Shown: positions 17,015 to 26,482, numbered from the stretch's first letter. The stretch: DNA of 64,000 nucleotides from Desulfobacter sp. (GCA_028768525.1 CP054837.1:1-64000); one strand, 5' to 3'. A program made the numbers and translations. Notes: generated from the sequence alone by a model not told the origin.

Positions 17015-19055
17015 AATGACCATTGAAGACCTAAGACAGGAAGCGCAGCAGCTGCAAAAGGAGTTGACCGAGCACAGCTACCGTTACCACGTGCTGGATG
17101 ACCCCGTTATTGATGATGCTGCCTATGATATGATGCTCAAACGCCTGGTGGCGCTGGAAGAGCAGTATCCCGAGCTGTGCACCCCCGACTCCCCCACCCG
17201 ACGGGTGGGGGCACCGCCCCTTGCTGAATTTGAAACGGCTGCCCATTCCGTTCCCATGCTCAGCCTGGATAACGGGTTCTCCGATGAGGATATTCTGGCC
17301 TTTCACCAGCGGAATATCAAATCCTTGGGGGCAAGGGAATTAAATTATACCGCAGAGCCCAAACTGGACGGGGTGGCTGTGGAACTGACCTATGAAGACG
17401 GGGTACTGGTTCTGGCCACCACCAGGGGCGACGGCACCACAGGGGAGGTCATCACCGACAATATCCGGACCATCAATGCCGTTCCCTTAAGGCTCCAAAA
17501 AGGGGCAGGGCCCATCCCGGAGTTCATTGAGGTGCGCGGGGAGGTTATTATCAGGCAGGCTGATTTTGCGGCCCTGAACAAAGCCCGCCTCCGCAACGGT
17601 GAAGCGCCCTTTGCCAACCCCAGGAATGCGGCCGCCGGCTCGTTGCGGCAGCTGGATTCAAAAATTACCGCAGGCCGTCCCTTGACCATTTTTGTCTATG
17701 GACTTGGCCTTGCCCGGGGGCTGGCCTTCAAGTCCCAGGGGGAGATGCTGGAACGGGTGAAGCAATTCGGTTTCCCGGTAAACCCCAATATCCGCTCGAA
17801 TATAAAGATCAAAGAGGTGCTTGAACATTACCGCCGCCTTGTTGAGATGCGGCCTGCACTGGACTATGAAATAGACGGCATGGTCATTAAAGTTGACGAA
17901 CTGGCCATGCAGGCGGCCCTGGGAGAAAAGGTCAAAAGCCCCAGGTGGGCCATCGCCTATAAGTTTCCCCCGACCGAAAAGACCACCCGGATCAATGATA
18001 TCGTCATCCAGGTCGGCCGAACCGGCACCCTGACTCCGGTGGCGGTGCTGGAACCCGTAAACGTGGGCGGCGTTGTGGTATCCAGGGCAACCCTTCACAA
18101 TGCCGATGAGATCAAGCGCAAGGATATCCGTATCGGTGACAGGGCGCTGGTAACCCGGGCCGGGGACGTCATTCCCAAGGTGGTAAAGGTCTTTCCCCAG
18201 GAACGTAAAGGAAATGAAAAGCCGTTTGTCATGCCCGGCACCTGCCCGGAATGCGGTAGTGCGGCACACCGGTCAGAGGAGGAAGCCGCAGTGAAATGCG
18301 TCAATGCCGCCTGTCCGGCCCAGTTCAAGGAACGGGTCCGCCATTTTGTCTCCAAAAAAGGGATGGATATTGACGGGCTGGGCAAGAAACTGGTGGACCA
18401 GCTGGCCGAACAGGGGCTTGTGGCCTCTTTTGCGGATCTTTTCAGGCTGGACCTGGTGAAGCTGATCTCCCTTGAGCGAATGGGTGAAAAGTCAGCATCC
18501 AATCTTCTGGCAGCCATTGAGAAGGCCAAAAGGGTTGACATGCCCAGGTTTGTTTTTGCATTGGGGATTGATCACACCGGCGAGAATGCTGCCAGGCTGC
18601 TGGCCCAGCGGTTTGAAACCATTGAGGCGTTGATGGATGCGGACTATCTGGCCATTGAATCCATCCACGGCATGGGAGAAAAAACTGCCCATGCCGTTAC
18701 CCGCTTCTTTTCAATCCCTGAGAACAGGGCGGTGCTCCGGGAAATGGCAGCGGCCGGCGTGGTGATTCACAACACCCTTTACGGGGGGGCAGATCGTAAC
18801 ACAGACCAGGGAAAATCCCACGTATTTGCCGGAAAAACAGTAGTCCTCACCGGAACCCTGACCCTGTTCAAGCGTGCCGACGCCAAAGAAAAATTACTGG
18901 CGCTGGGGGCCAAGGTCACCGGATCAGTTTCCGCCAAAACCGATTACCTCATCGCCGGTGAAAAGGCCGGTTCCAAGTTGAAAAAGGCAGAAGGGTTGAA
19001 TGTGCCGGTTCTGGATGAAGAAAAATTCAAAACCATGCTGGAGGGAGGCGCCTGA
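17001..19055 (+). CDS. ligA: NAD-dependent DNA ligase
   Basis: This 684-residue LigA has all its domains. The Ia domain (YRYHVLDDPVIDDAAYD) is followed by the adenylation domain with catalytic K121 in AEPKLDGVAVEL and by an OB fold. A four-Cys zinc finger (CPEC then CVNAAC, about residues 414-437) comes next, then the HhH array and a C-terminal BRCT domain (about 605-684). It seals nicks during replication and repair. The start at 17001 overlaps the previous gene; an in-frame ATG at 17016, just after that gene's stop, is the alternative. Confidence 0.97.
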   Translation: MINPEMTIEDLRQEAQQLQKELTEHSYRYHVLDDPVIDDAAYDMMLKRLVALEEQYPELCTPDSPTRRVGAPPLAEFETAAHSVPMLSLDNGFSDEDILAFHQRNIKSLGARELNYTAEPKLDGVAVELTYEDGVLVLATTRGDGTTGEVITDNIRTINAVPLRLQKGAGPIPEFIEVRGEVIIRQADFAALNKARLRNGEAPFANPRNAAAGSLRQLDSKITAGRPLTIFVYGLGLARGLAFKSQGEMLERVKQFGFPVNPNIRSNIKIKEVLEHYRRLVEMRPALDYEIDGMVIKVDELAMQAALGEKVKSPRWAIAYKFPPTEKTTRINDIVIQVGRTGTLTPVAVLEPVNVGGVVVSRATLHNADEIKRKDIRIGDRALVTRAGDVIPKVVKVFPQERKGNEKPFVMPGTCPECGSAAHRSEEEAAVKCVNAACPAQFKERVRHFVSKKGMDIDGLGKKLVDQLAEQGLVASFADLFRLDLVKLISLERMGEKSASNLLAAIEKAKRVDMPRFVFALGIDHTGENAARLLAQRFETIEALMDADYLAIESIHGMGEKTAHAVTRFFSIPENRAVLREMAAAGVVIHNTLYGGADRNTDQGKSHVFAGKTVVLTGTLTLFKRADAKEKLLALGAKVTGSVSAKTDYLIAGEKAGSKLKKAEGLNVPVLDEEKFKTMLEGGA

Positions 19056-19090
19056 TACGCCTTTCCCCCGGCGTCATCCGTATCCCGAAA

Positions 19091-20413
19091 TTAATCTTTA
19101 AAAAAAGAATTCTGGCCCGTGGTTTCGAGGACCGACTGCCACAGCCTGCCCCGTGGGTCCATCTTTTTACGCCGGCCGGCCGAGGCATCCATGGGCACAT
19201 GGACGTAATGGTTGTTCCAGAAGGATATGAGCAGATTTGTCTTTCCGGCCATGCCGGCATGGACCGCATCCCGGCCCAGAAGACCGCAGAAAACCGAGTC
19301 GTTGGCATTGGCGGGCAGGCTGCGGATAATATAGGAAGGGTCAATATATTTCAGGGAAATGGGAATATCCTTTGATTTAAAATATTGTATTATCTTGTCT
19401 TTTAGAAATAAACCGATATCCTTTAGTTTTACATTTCCAGAGGCATCGAACTCCGTATCCGTGTCATCAAAAAAATTCTGACCCGCCCCTTCGGCAACCA
19501 CAATCACCGCATGTTTTCGTTTGATGAGCCGCCGCTCCAGGGCCTGGAGAAAACCGTTTTTGCCGTATAGGAAGATTTCCTCTTCGGGTATGAGCACAAA
19601 ATTGGCGTCGGGCTGGGCCAGGGCTGCGGTGGCGGCCAGAAATCCAGAATGGCGGCCCATGAGTTTTATAAGGCCGATGCCGTTGGGGTAGGCCTCTGCC
19701 TCGTTGTGGGCGCCTTTAATGGCCAGGGTGGCGACATCCACGGCCGTGTCAAACCCAAAGGAGCGGGAGACCAGAAATATATCGTTGTCAATGGTTTTGG
19801 GGATGCCGATGATGGAAACTTTCAGTCCCCTCTGGGCGATTTCATCGGCTATCTTTTTGGATGCCATGAGGGTCCCGTCCCCCCCCACCATGAAAAGGAT
19901 ACCGATGCCCAGCCGTTCCAGGCAGTCCACAACGGCCGGTATGTCCTGGGCCCCCCGGGAGGAACCCAGAATGGAGCCCCCGGTGTTCTGGATGCCAGAT
20001 ACCGCCCTGGGATTAAGCTCAATGAGATCGTGGCCGAATTCAGGGATAAAGCCCTGAAGGCCGTGGCGGATGCCGTAAATATTTTTTACTTTGTAAAGAT
20101 GATAGAGCTCCAGCACGATGGACCGGATGATGTCATTGAGCCCGGGGCAGAGGCCGCCGCAGGTGGCCACGGCACATTTGAGCTTGCTGGGATCGAAGTA
20201 TATTTTTTCCCTGGGGCCGGCCTGTTCAAAGCTGAGAAGGGTGTTTGCAGCCGCCCCTTCAATTCGGTCGGCCCTGACATCCACGGTGATCTTGGCATCA
20301 TCGGTAATGAACCGTGAGCCGCCGGAAGAGGCGATCCCCTCGGTGGTCAGGGGGGAGGGGATTCTGGCCTCTCCAAGAACGGGAATTTCCGTTCTGAAAT
20401 CTTCATCTTTCAT
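19091..20413 (-). CDS. pfkA: 6-phosphofructokinase, plant/kinetoplastid (clade X) type
   Basis: This 440-residue enzyme phosphorylates fructose-6-phosphate. The N-terminal extension of about 75 residues and the TCGGLCPGLNDIIRSIV stretch (84-100) resemble the plant and trypanosome phosphofructokinases. GGDGT (177-181) has glycine where pyrophosphate-dependent enzymes have aspartate, which argues for ATP as phosphoryl donor. PKTIDND (205-211) has the lysine seen in pyrophosphate enzymes and in clade X. MGRHSGF is also present. The start overlaps the kdsD stop by four bases. Donor use is inferred, not proven. Confidence 0.9.
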   Translation of the reverse strand: MKDEDFRTEIPVLGEARIPSPLTTEGIASSGGSRFITDDAKITVDVRADRIEGAAANTLLSFEQAGPREKIYFDPSKLKCAVATCGGLCPGLNDIIRSIVLELYHLYKVKNIYGIRHGLQGFIPEFGHDLIELNPRAVSGIQNTGGSILGSSRGAQDIPAVVDCLERLGIGILFMVGGDGTLMASKKIADEIAQRGLKVSIIGIPKTIDNDIFLVSRSFGFDTAVDVATLAIKGAHNEAEAYPNGIGLIKLMGRHSGFLAATAALAQPDANFVLIPEEEIFLYGKNGFLQALERRLIKRKHAVIVVAEGAGQNFFDDTDTEFDASGNVKLKDIGLFLKDKIIQYFKSKDIPISLKYIDPSYIIRSLPANANDSVFCGLLGRDAVHAGMAGKTNLLISFWNNHYVHVPMDASAGRRKKMDPRGRLWQSVLETTGQNSFFKD

Positions 20414-21390
20414 TGGCTGCCTCCATTGAATTTAAATGTGCCCTTGCCCAGAATGTCGTGGAGGTGGAGAAGCCCGGCAAGGCGTCTGTCTTCTGAGACA
20501 ATGGGCAGGACGGTGATTTCGTGTTTTTCCATCAGGTTCAGGGCGTCGTAAAGAAATGAGTCCGGTGACAGGGAAAGGGGAGCGCTGGTCATGAGCTGGT
20601 CGACTTTTGTATCGGCGCTTGATCCGCCTTCGGCCATCCAGTGACGGATGTCCCCGTCGGTGACAATGCCGGCAAGCGTCTTTTCCTCGTTCATAATCAA
20701 TACGGCGCCAAGCCGGTGGTCATCCATACAGGCCAGGGCCTCGGCCATGGAGGCGCCGGCCGGAATGCAGGGGGCTGCATCCCCGGGAAGCATGAGTTCG
20801 GCGACCCTGCAGGAAAGCCGCTGGCCCAGGGCCCCGCCGGGATGGGAACGGATGAAGTCCGCTTTTTTAAAGCCCTTTTCATTAATAAGGGCCACGGCCA
20901 GGGCGTCGCCCATGGCCAGTTGGGCAGTGGTGGACGAAGTGGGGGCCATGTTCAGGGGACAGGCTTCCTTTTCCACTCCCGTATCAATGACCAGGTCGCA
21001 GAATCCGGCCATGGTGGAGTTGGGTTTCCCTGTGAATCCGGCCACCCGGCAGCCAACCTCACGGATCACCGGCAGAAGCTGGTTCAGTTCAACGGTTTCT
21101 CCGGAATTGGATATGGCAATGAATACGTCGGAACGGTTCACCATGCCCAGGTCGCCGTGGACGGCTTCCACTGGATGGAGAAACATGGCATTGGTGCCGG
21201 TGCTGCTGAGGGTGGCAGCAATTTTCCGGCCGATGAGACCGGATTTTCCAATACCGGAAATGATGACCCGGCCGCTGGATTTGCAGATGTCGTTGACAAG
21301 CGTTTCAAAGGATGAATCTATTTTCTCAGTAAGGGCAAGCAGGCTCTCTGCTTCAATTTTCAGTACTTCTTTGGCGTCGTTTATGATCAT
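20410..21390 (-). CDS. kdsD: Arabinose-5-phosphate isomerase (KpsF/GutQ/KdsD)
   Basis: This 326-residue protein has an N-terminal SIS domain (GIGKSGLIGRKIAATLSSTGT, ISNSGETVELNQLLP) and two C-terminal CBS domains, the exact KdsD layout. It converts ribulose-5-phosphate to arabinose-5-phosphate, the first step of Kdo synthesis for lipopolysaccharide. The frame continues upstream for 49 codons, but the ATG at 21390 gives the usual N-terminus (MIINDAKEVLKIEAESL). It is translationally coupled to pfk, an odd pairing of Kdo synthesis with glycolysis. Confidence 0.92.
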   Translation of the reverse strand: MIINDAKEVLKIEAESLLALTEKIDSSFETLVNDICKSSGRVIISGIGKSGLIGRKIAATLSSTGTNAMFLHPVEAVHGDLGMVNRSDVFIAISNSGETVELNQLLPVIREVGCRVAGFTGKPNSTMAGFCDLVIDTGVEKEACPLNMAPTSSTTAQLAMGDALAVALINEKGFKKADFIRSHPGGALGQRLSCRVAELMLPGDAAPCIPAGASMAEALACMDDHRLGAVLIMNEEKTLAGIVTDGDIRHWMAEGGSSADTKVDQLMTSAPLSLSPDSFLYDALNLMEKHEITVLPIVSEDRRLAGLLHLHDILGKGTFKFNGGSQ

Positions 21391-21530
21391 AATTCGGTAA
21401 AATTCTTCTTTGTTGTTATTTAAAACTGTGAAACTTCTCTTTTTTTTAGTATATACATCACCCGGTTCTATTTTCCCAGTGAAATTTGCGGCTTTCCGCC
21501 TGGGAAGCCTGCTTCGGAATAAAACAATGA

Positions 21531-21559
21531 TTGACAATCGCCGGGGTGTTGTGATATTT
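21531..21559 (+). promoter_or_regulatory. Putative promoter of the PxxKW protein gene
   Basis: A perfect TTGACA (21531-21536) is followed after 17 bases by ATATTT. It sits about 115 bases ahead of the small Cys-rich gene, in the 285-base divergent spacer with kdsD. The -10 match is only partial. Confidence 0.35.
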
Positions 21560-21675
21560 GTTCAAGGTTATATTCCCCGGGCGGGGAAAAATGCAAATAA
21601 TGGTGCCCGGCGGTGCTGCAGGCAGACGGCGGGCGCTTTGAATTTTATACCCATAAACTAAACAGGAAGTGTATT

Positions 21676-21948
21676 ATGATTTGTACTACTGTCAGAGAAG
21701 GTGACGAATGTGTATTCATGACCGCCGAGGGCTGCAGCTTTAACGAAGGCCATTGCCTTCCCATCGTAGACGAATGCAAAGGATGCCGGAGAACCGGTGA
21801 ATTCGCCACAGGCGAGTACTGCACCGCAGCACCTGACCCTTCTCTCAAATGGAAAAACGGCAACTGCAACATTGCCACCCATGTTAAAACCGTTGCTGCC
21901 ACCAAAAAGCAGAAACTCAATCCCATCAAGGCATCCAAGAGAAGATAA
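21676..21948 (+). CDS. PxxKW-family cysteine-rich small protein
   Basis: This 90-residue protein has ten cysteines in its first 70 residues, spaced like C3, C12, C20, C27, C34, C37 and onward. It carries PSLKW near residue 59, the motif that names the PxxKW family of small Cys-rich proteins in sulfate and metal reducers. The C-terminal 20 residues are very basic (KKQKLNPIKASKRR). The Cys pattern suggests zinc or iron-sulfur binding, and the basic tail suggests nucleic acid or membrane contact. Function is unknown to me. An AGGAAG site precedes the ATG, and a strong terminator follows. Confidence 0.8.
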   Translation: MICTTVREGDECVFMTAEGCSFNEGHCLPIVDECKGCRRTGEFATGEYCTAAPDPSLKWKNGNCNIATHVKTVAATKKQKLNPIKASKRR

Positions 21949-21984
21949 GCCTAAAGAAGATAAGCAGGCAACGCTGTTTTTAAT

Positions 21985-22040
21985 AAAAACTCTGCGGCTT
22001 TCCTTGAATTTAGGGTGGGGCTGCGGAGTTTTTCATTTTT
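21985..22040 (+). terminator. Terminator after the PxxKW gene
   Basis: A 13-pair stem with two G-U wobbles (21986-21998 with 22020-22032) is followed by T-rich sequence (TTTT then CATTTTTT). It isolates the Cys-rich gene from the aminotransferase gene. Confidence 0.8.
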
Positions 22041-22111
22041 TGCAGGCAGCATATTTCAATTGCCCTGTGAGCCGGGGCCAACCATTTGACAATCTGACAA
22101 AGGGAAATGTG

Positions 22112-23425
22112 ATGAATCCAATTGCCCAGGAACTGAATACAATCATTCATGAAAATGCCCCCCATGTGTTTGAGATGCTCTCGGACATGGGGAAAGCCCT
22201 GTTTTTCCCAAAAGGCATTTTAAGCCAGAGTGCCGAAGCCAAGGTTAAGGCCGATAAAATTAATGCCACCATCGGGATTGCAAAAGAAGGGAACTCTGTG
22301 CTGAGTCTTTCTTCTGTGACACAGTTTATCACCGGCATCGAGCCGGACGCTTATCTTCCCTACGCCCCATCATACGGGATTCCGGCCCTGAGGGAAAAAT
22401 GGAAGGATGACCTGTACAAAAAGAATCCCTCCCTTGGGGGACGGGACCTCAGCCTTCCTGTTGTCACCTCGGGAATCACCCACGGAGTGTCCGTATTGTC
22501 GGACATGTGGGTGAATGACGGTGACGTGATTGTGCTGCCGGATATGATGTGGGGCAATTACAACATGACCTTCTGTGTACGGAACCACGCCAGGATCGTT
22601 CATTACAAGGCTTATGACAGTGCACTCACCCGGTTTAACATTGATGATTTTGAACGGGTGATCCGAGCCCAGGCCGCGGAAAATGATAAGATCATCACCG
22701 TGCTCAATTTCCCCCACAATCCCAGCGGTTATACCCTGAGCAAAACCGAAGCCGACCGCGTGGCCGCCATCCTCATTGATGTGGCCAGGGAAGGCACCAA
22801 TGTGGTAGCCGCCTGCGACGATGCCTATTTCGGGCTCTTTTTCCAGGAGGAAACCGCCAAGGAATCCCTGTTTGCCAAAATTGCGGGCCAGGAAGAACGG
22901 CTGCTTGCCGTTAAGCTGGACGGTGCCACCAAGGAAGACTATGTATGGGGGTTCAGAACGGGATTTGTCACCTACGGCATTGCAGCGAAGAAAAATCTTG
23001 ATCAGGTATACCTCGCACTTGAAAAAAAGACCGGGGGATGCATCCGGGGGAATATCTCAAATTCCTCCCACCTGAGCCAGACCATCCTGCTCAAATCCAT
23101 GGAAGACGAGAACTATGACAGCCTCAAGCAGGAAAAGTTTGACCTGCTCAAGGCACGCGCCATGAAAATAAAAGAGGTGCTCAAGGACCCCAAATATGCC
23201 GACGGCTTTGATGTATACCCGTTCAATTCCGGGTATTTCATGTGTATCCGACTCAAGGATGTCAATGCTGAGGCGCTGAGGGTGCATCTCCTTGACAATT
23301 ACGGCACCGGCTTGATTTCCATCGGTGACAAAAACCTCAGGATCGCCTTTTCCTGTCTGGAAGAAAAGGATGTCAGCACATTATTTGATATCATCCTCAG
23401 TGGTATCAATGACCTTAGAAAATAA
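22112..23425 (+). CDS. PLP-dependent aminotransferase, class I/II
   Basis: This 437-residue fold-type I aminotransferase has NPSG (203-206), the cofactor Asp/Tyr pair in CDDAYFG (235-241), the likely Schiff-base Lys274 in DGATKEDYVWGFRTGF, and R282 eight residues on. The YLPYAPSYGIPALREKW substrate region is also seen. Members move amino groups between amino acids and keto acids; the exact substrate is not evident. The frame stays open far upstream, but the ATG at 22112 has AAAGGGAAA ahead and lies beyond the terminator of the previous gene. A ClC gene follows 36 bases later. Confidence 0.85.
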   Translation: MNPIAQELNTIIHENAPHVFEMLSDMGKALFFPKGILSQSAEAKVKADKINATIGIAKEGNSVLSLSSVTQFITGIEPDAYLPYAPSYGIPALREKWKDDLYKKNPSLGGRDLSLPVVTSGITHGVSVLSDMWVNDGDVIVLPDMMWGNYNMTFCVRNHARIVHYKAYDSALTRFNIDDFERVIRAQAAENDKIITVLNFPHNPSGYTLSKTEADRVAAILIDVAREGTNVVAACDDAYFGLFFQEETAKESLFAKIAGQEERLLAVKLDGATKEDYVWGFRTGFVTYGIAAKKNLDQVYLALEKKTGGCIRGNISNSSHLSQTILLKSMEDENYDSLKQEKFDLLKARAMKIKEVLKDPKYADGFDVYPFNSGYFMCIRLKDVNAEALRVHLLDNYGTGLISIGDKNLRIAFSCLEEKDVSTLFDIILSGINDLRK

Positions 23426-23461
23426 TGATTCGAGAAATAAGTCTTAAAAAGGCCTTTTTCA

Positions 23462-25243
23462 ATGAGCATTACCAGTAATAAACGGGTGGATCTGAAATAT
23501 GCCACCAAATGGCTGTTTTATTTTGTCCTCATCGGCATCATCGCAGGGCTCGGTGCCGTGCTCTTCCATTACCTTTGCGGGCTGGGCATGCATTATTTCA
23601 TGGATGCCATGGCCGGGTACCGGCCGGACAATCCTGCCGGGGAGCATTTGCTGCTGCCCCATACGGATACGCCCCTGAACCGATGGGTGCTGCTGATCCT
23701 TCCGGCAGTGGGTGGCATAATTTCCGGCTGGCTGGTGTACACCTTTGCCCCTGAGGCCGAGGGCCACGGCACGGACGCAGCCATTGATGCCTACCACCAT
23801 AAAGGGGGCGCAATCCGCAGCCGGATTCCCATCATTAAAACCATTGCCTCGACCATCACCCTGACAACGGGCGGGTCGGGGGGCAGGGAGGGCCCCATTG
23901 CACAGATCGGTGCCGGATTCGGTTCTTTTCTGGCTACCAGGTTCAACCTGTCGGAACGGGAACGGCGGATCATGATGGCCGCCGGTGTCGGGGCCGGGGT
24001 GGGCAGTATTTTCCGCGCGCCCCTCGCCGGTGCCCTGTTTGCCGCAGAGGTGCTCTACCGTGACCCGGATTTTGAATCCGAGGTGATTATCCCCGCCGGG
24101 ATTTCCTCGGTGGTAGCCTATTGTATCTTCTGCCTGGTTTTTGGCTGGGGCTCTCTGTTCGACTCCCCGGGATTCAAGTTTCAGAATCCTTTGGAACTGG
24201 GGCCATATATTGTCCTGTCCGGGGTGCTGGTGCTCACCGGTGTGCTTTATGTCAAAGTCTTTTACGGGATGATCGGCATTTTTCACAAGCTCAAGGTTCC
24301 CAATCATATCAAGCCGGCCATAGGCGGCTTATGTACCGGAATCATCGGTTATTTTCTGCCCTATACCCTGGCATTCGGTTATGGAATGGCCCAGGATGCC
24401 ATCTTCAACAAACTGGCCATTTCAACCCTTCTGCTGCTGGCCATCGGCAAGATATTCACCACCTCCTTTTCCATCGGATCCGGGGGATCCGGCGGGGTGT
24501 TCGGTCCGTCTGTCGTCATCGGCGGTGCCATGGGGGGCGCCGTGGGCAAGATTTTCAATCTGCTCCTGCCAACTGTGGTTACCCAGCCCGGGGCATTTGT
24601 GATTGTGGGAATGGCCGGTTTTTTTACTGCCGTATCCAATACCCCTATTTCCACCATTATTTTTGTCAGCGAGATGACCAATTCCTATCATCTGCTGCTG
24701 CCCAGTCTGCTGGTATGTTCACTGTGTTATCTGCTGGCCAGGAAGTGGACTATCTTTGAAAACCAGGTTAAATCCAGGGTGGACTCCCCGGCCCATGCCG
24801 GCGAGTTCATGATGGATATTCTCCAGACCCTGAAGGTGGAGAACCTCACCCATCTGATCAAGGATGTACGCTGTGTAAATCAGGACATGCCCTTCAGCGA
24901 ATTCAAGAAAATATTCCAGACCACCAAGCAGCATTATTTCCCGGTGATGGACGAGAAGGGGGCTTTTTCAGGGATTTTTTCCTCCACCGATATCAGGGAG
25001 GTGATTTTTACCAGCCATCTTGAGGATCTGGTGGTCATGAAGGATATCATGATTTCCGATCTCATCTCCACCACCCCGTCGGAGGACCTGAATACGGTGC
25101 TGCTGAAACTGACCCAGAAAAATATTGACGCCCTTCCTGTTGTTAAAGAAAACGACAAAGGGGCGTTTATCGGGATGATTTACAGGCGGGATATTATTGC
25201 GCACTACAATTATCATGTGACCAAAATCAAAGAGCAGGAATAG
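23462..25243 (+). CDS. ClC-family chloride channel/transporter with CBS pair
   Basis: This 593-residue protein has the ClC membrane core (about residues 15-435) and two cytoplasmic CBS domains (about 455-590). The gating glutamate is E143 in GGSGGREGP, and GSGGSGGVFGPS is the second conserved anion-binding region. Where E. coli ClC has the proton-pathway Glu203, this protein has V197 (LFAAEV instead of LFIIEE). The GSGIPE motif is changed to GHGTDA (101-106). The loss of the internal glutamate argues for a channel, or for a carrier with different proton coupling. The CBS pair may sense nucleotides. Confidence 0.9.
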   Translation: MSITSNKRVDLKYATKWLFYFVLIGIIAGLGAVLFHYLCGLGMHYFMDAMAGYRPDNPAGEHLLLPHTDTPLNRWVLLILPAVGGIISGWLVYTFAPEAEGHGTDAAIDAYHHKGGAIRSRIPIIKTIASTITLTTGGSGGREGPIAQIGAGFGSFLATRFNLSERERRIMMAAGVGAGVGSIFRAPLAGALFAAEVLYRDPDFESEVIIPAGISSVVAYCIFCLVFGWGSLFDSPGFKFQNPLELGPYIVLSGVLVLTGVLYVKVFYGMIGIFHKLKVPNHIKPAIGGLCTGIIGYFLPYTLAFGYGMAQDAIFNKLAISTLLLLAIGKIFTTSFSIGSGGSGGVFGPSVVIGGAMGGAVGKIFNLLLPTVVTQPGAFVIVGMAGFFTAVSNTPISTIIFVSEMTNSYHLLLPSLLVCSLCYLLARKWTIFENQVKSRVDSPAHAGEFMMDILQTLKVENLTHLIKDVRCVNQDMPFSEFKKIFQTTKQHYFPVMDEKGAFSGIFSSTDIREVIFTSHLEDLVVMKDIMISDLISTTPSEDLNTVLLKLTQKNIDALPVVKENDKGAFIGMIYRRDIIAHYNYHVTKIKEQE

Positions 25244-25258
25244 CACCTGCCCGGTCGG

Positions 25259-26017
25259 TCAATAGATCACCTTGTGAAGAAACAGGCCCCTTGCAGGAGC
25301 AGTCGCGCCTGCGAGGGGCCGCTGGCACGAAGACATGATGTCTTGGAATTCCACAGGTGTGATTTTTCCTGCACCGGCATCCTTGAGTGTACCCACAATG
25401 TTTCTCACCATGTTTTTCAGAAACCCCGACGCAGATATGCTGAATACCAGCCTTTTTTCCTTTTCGGCGGTCCAGGAGGCCCAATAGACTTCCCGTATGG
25501 TGGATGACCTGGGGCTGCCTGTATTTTCAAAGGCCTTGAAATCATGGACGCCCACAAGACTTTGGCAGCATTGGTTCATCACTTTTATATCCAGGGGGTG
25601 ATTCACATGCCACACAAAATCCCTGCCCACGGCGCAGGGCTCACGCCGGTTGAGAATATAATACCGGTATTCCTTGGATTTGACATGATACTGGGCATGA
25701 AAATCCGCCGGCATCTCATGGCAGTCATGGACAACAATGGGATGGCGCATCATGCTGTTTAGCCCCTTTTTTAAAGCCCCGGGCGTCATCGCGGTCCGTG
25801 CATGGAAGTGGGCCACCTGGGCCCGGGCATGAACCCCGGCATCGGTGCGTCCTGAACCGTGAATTTTAATTTCCTGGTTCAGAATGATGGAAAGGAGCCG
25901 CTCAAGTTCGCCCTGGATGGTGGGTTTATCGGTTTGTCTCTGCCATCCGAAAAAGCGGGTGCCGTCGTATTCGATCATCAGTCTGAAATTAACAGGCCTT
26001 TTTTCTTTTATTTTCAA
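25259..26017 (-). CDS. truA: tRNA pseudouridine(38-40) synthase
   Basis: TruA makes pseudouridine at positions 38-40 of the anticodon stem. The catalytic aspartate is D59 in GSGRTDAGVHARAQVAHF. The N-terminal EYDGTRFFGWQRQ and the C-terminal GFLKNMVRNIVGTL are hallmark stretches. At 252 residues it is full length. It starts directly at the MarR-type regulator's stop with no spacer, so it is expressed from the regulator's promoter. It converges on the ClC gene across a 15-base gap with no clear terminator. Confidence 0.95.
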   Translation of the reverse strand: MKIKEKRPVNFRLMIEYDGTRFFGWQRQTDKPTIQGELERLLSIILNQEIKIHGSGRTDAGVHARAQVAHFHARTAMTPGALKKGLNSMMRHPIVVHDCHEMPADFHAQYHVKSKEYRYYILNRREPCAVGRDFVWHVNHPLDIKVMNQCCQSLVGVHDFKAFENTGSPRSSTIREVYWASWTAEKEKRLVFSISASGFLKNMVRNIVGTLKDAGAGKITPVEFQDIMSSCQRPLAGATAPARGLFLHKVIY

Positions 26018-26464
26018 TTACCGGTGCTCCAGGTTCTGCTTTACCTTTATATTGGCCTGGGCAACCTGGTGGGAGAGCAGGGCTGCTGTTTCTGGCCCCA
26101 GTATACGGGCGTATCTGAGGTATAGATTTTTATATGCCCTGGCCACATCTGCCTGCGCAGCCTCGCCCTGGCGGGTGGGATAGATAAAAGCGACCTTGCC
26201 CGTGTTGATCCGTTTAACCAGTTTTTTTCTGGCCAGTGCATCCACGAACCGGGTCACGGTGGAAGGATTCAGCTGGAGCAATCGGCTGAGATCCTTGGGA
26301 CTGATCCCGGGGGTTTCATAGACAAGCAGCAGCAGGGACGCGTGGGCCGGTGATATATTCAGATGCTCGAATTCCTGCTCGGCAAGCTTGGTCAGGTGTC
26401 TGGACAGGGTATTGGTATTGAAAAAAAGGCAGGTATTTAAAAAATTGTCTTTAGGTGCATGCAT
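26018..26464 (-). CDS. MarR-family transcriptional regulator
   Basis: This 148-residue winged-helix regulator has the MarR layout: an N-terminal dimer helix, recognition region GISPKDLSRLLQLNPSTVTRFVDALARKKLVKR (about residues 53-85), a wing (KVAFIYPTRQG), and a long C-terminal helix. Such proteins usually repress themselves and a neighbour and release DNA on binding a small ligand or on oxidation. The promoter just upstream has an inverted repeat over the -10 region, which fits autoregulation. Its only co-transcribed partner is truA, so its real target is unclear. Confidence 0.88.
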   Translation of the reverse strand: MHAPKDNFLNTCLFFNTNTLSRHLTKLAEQEFEHLNISPAHASLLLLVYETPGISPKDLSRLLQLNPSTVTRFVDALARKKLVKRINTGKVAFIYPTRQGEAAQADVARAYKNLYLRYARILGPETAALLSHQVAQANIKVKQNLEHR

Positions 26465-26482
26465 GGGTTTTCCTTAGGGTGT

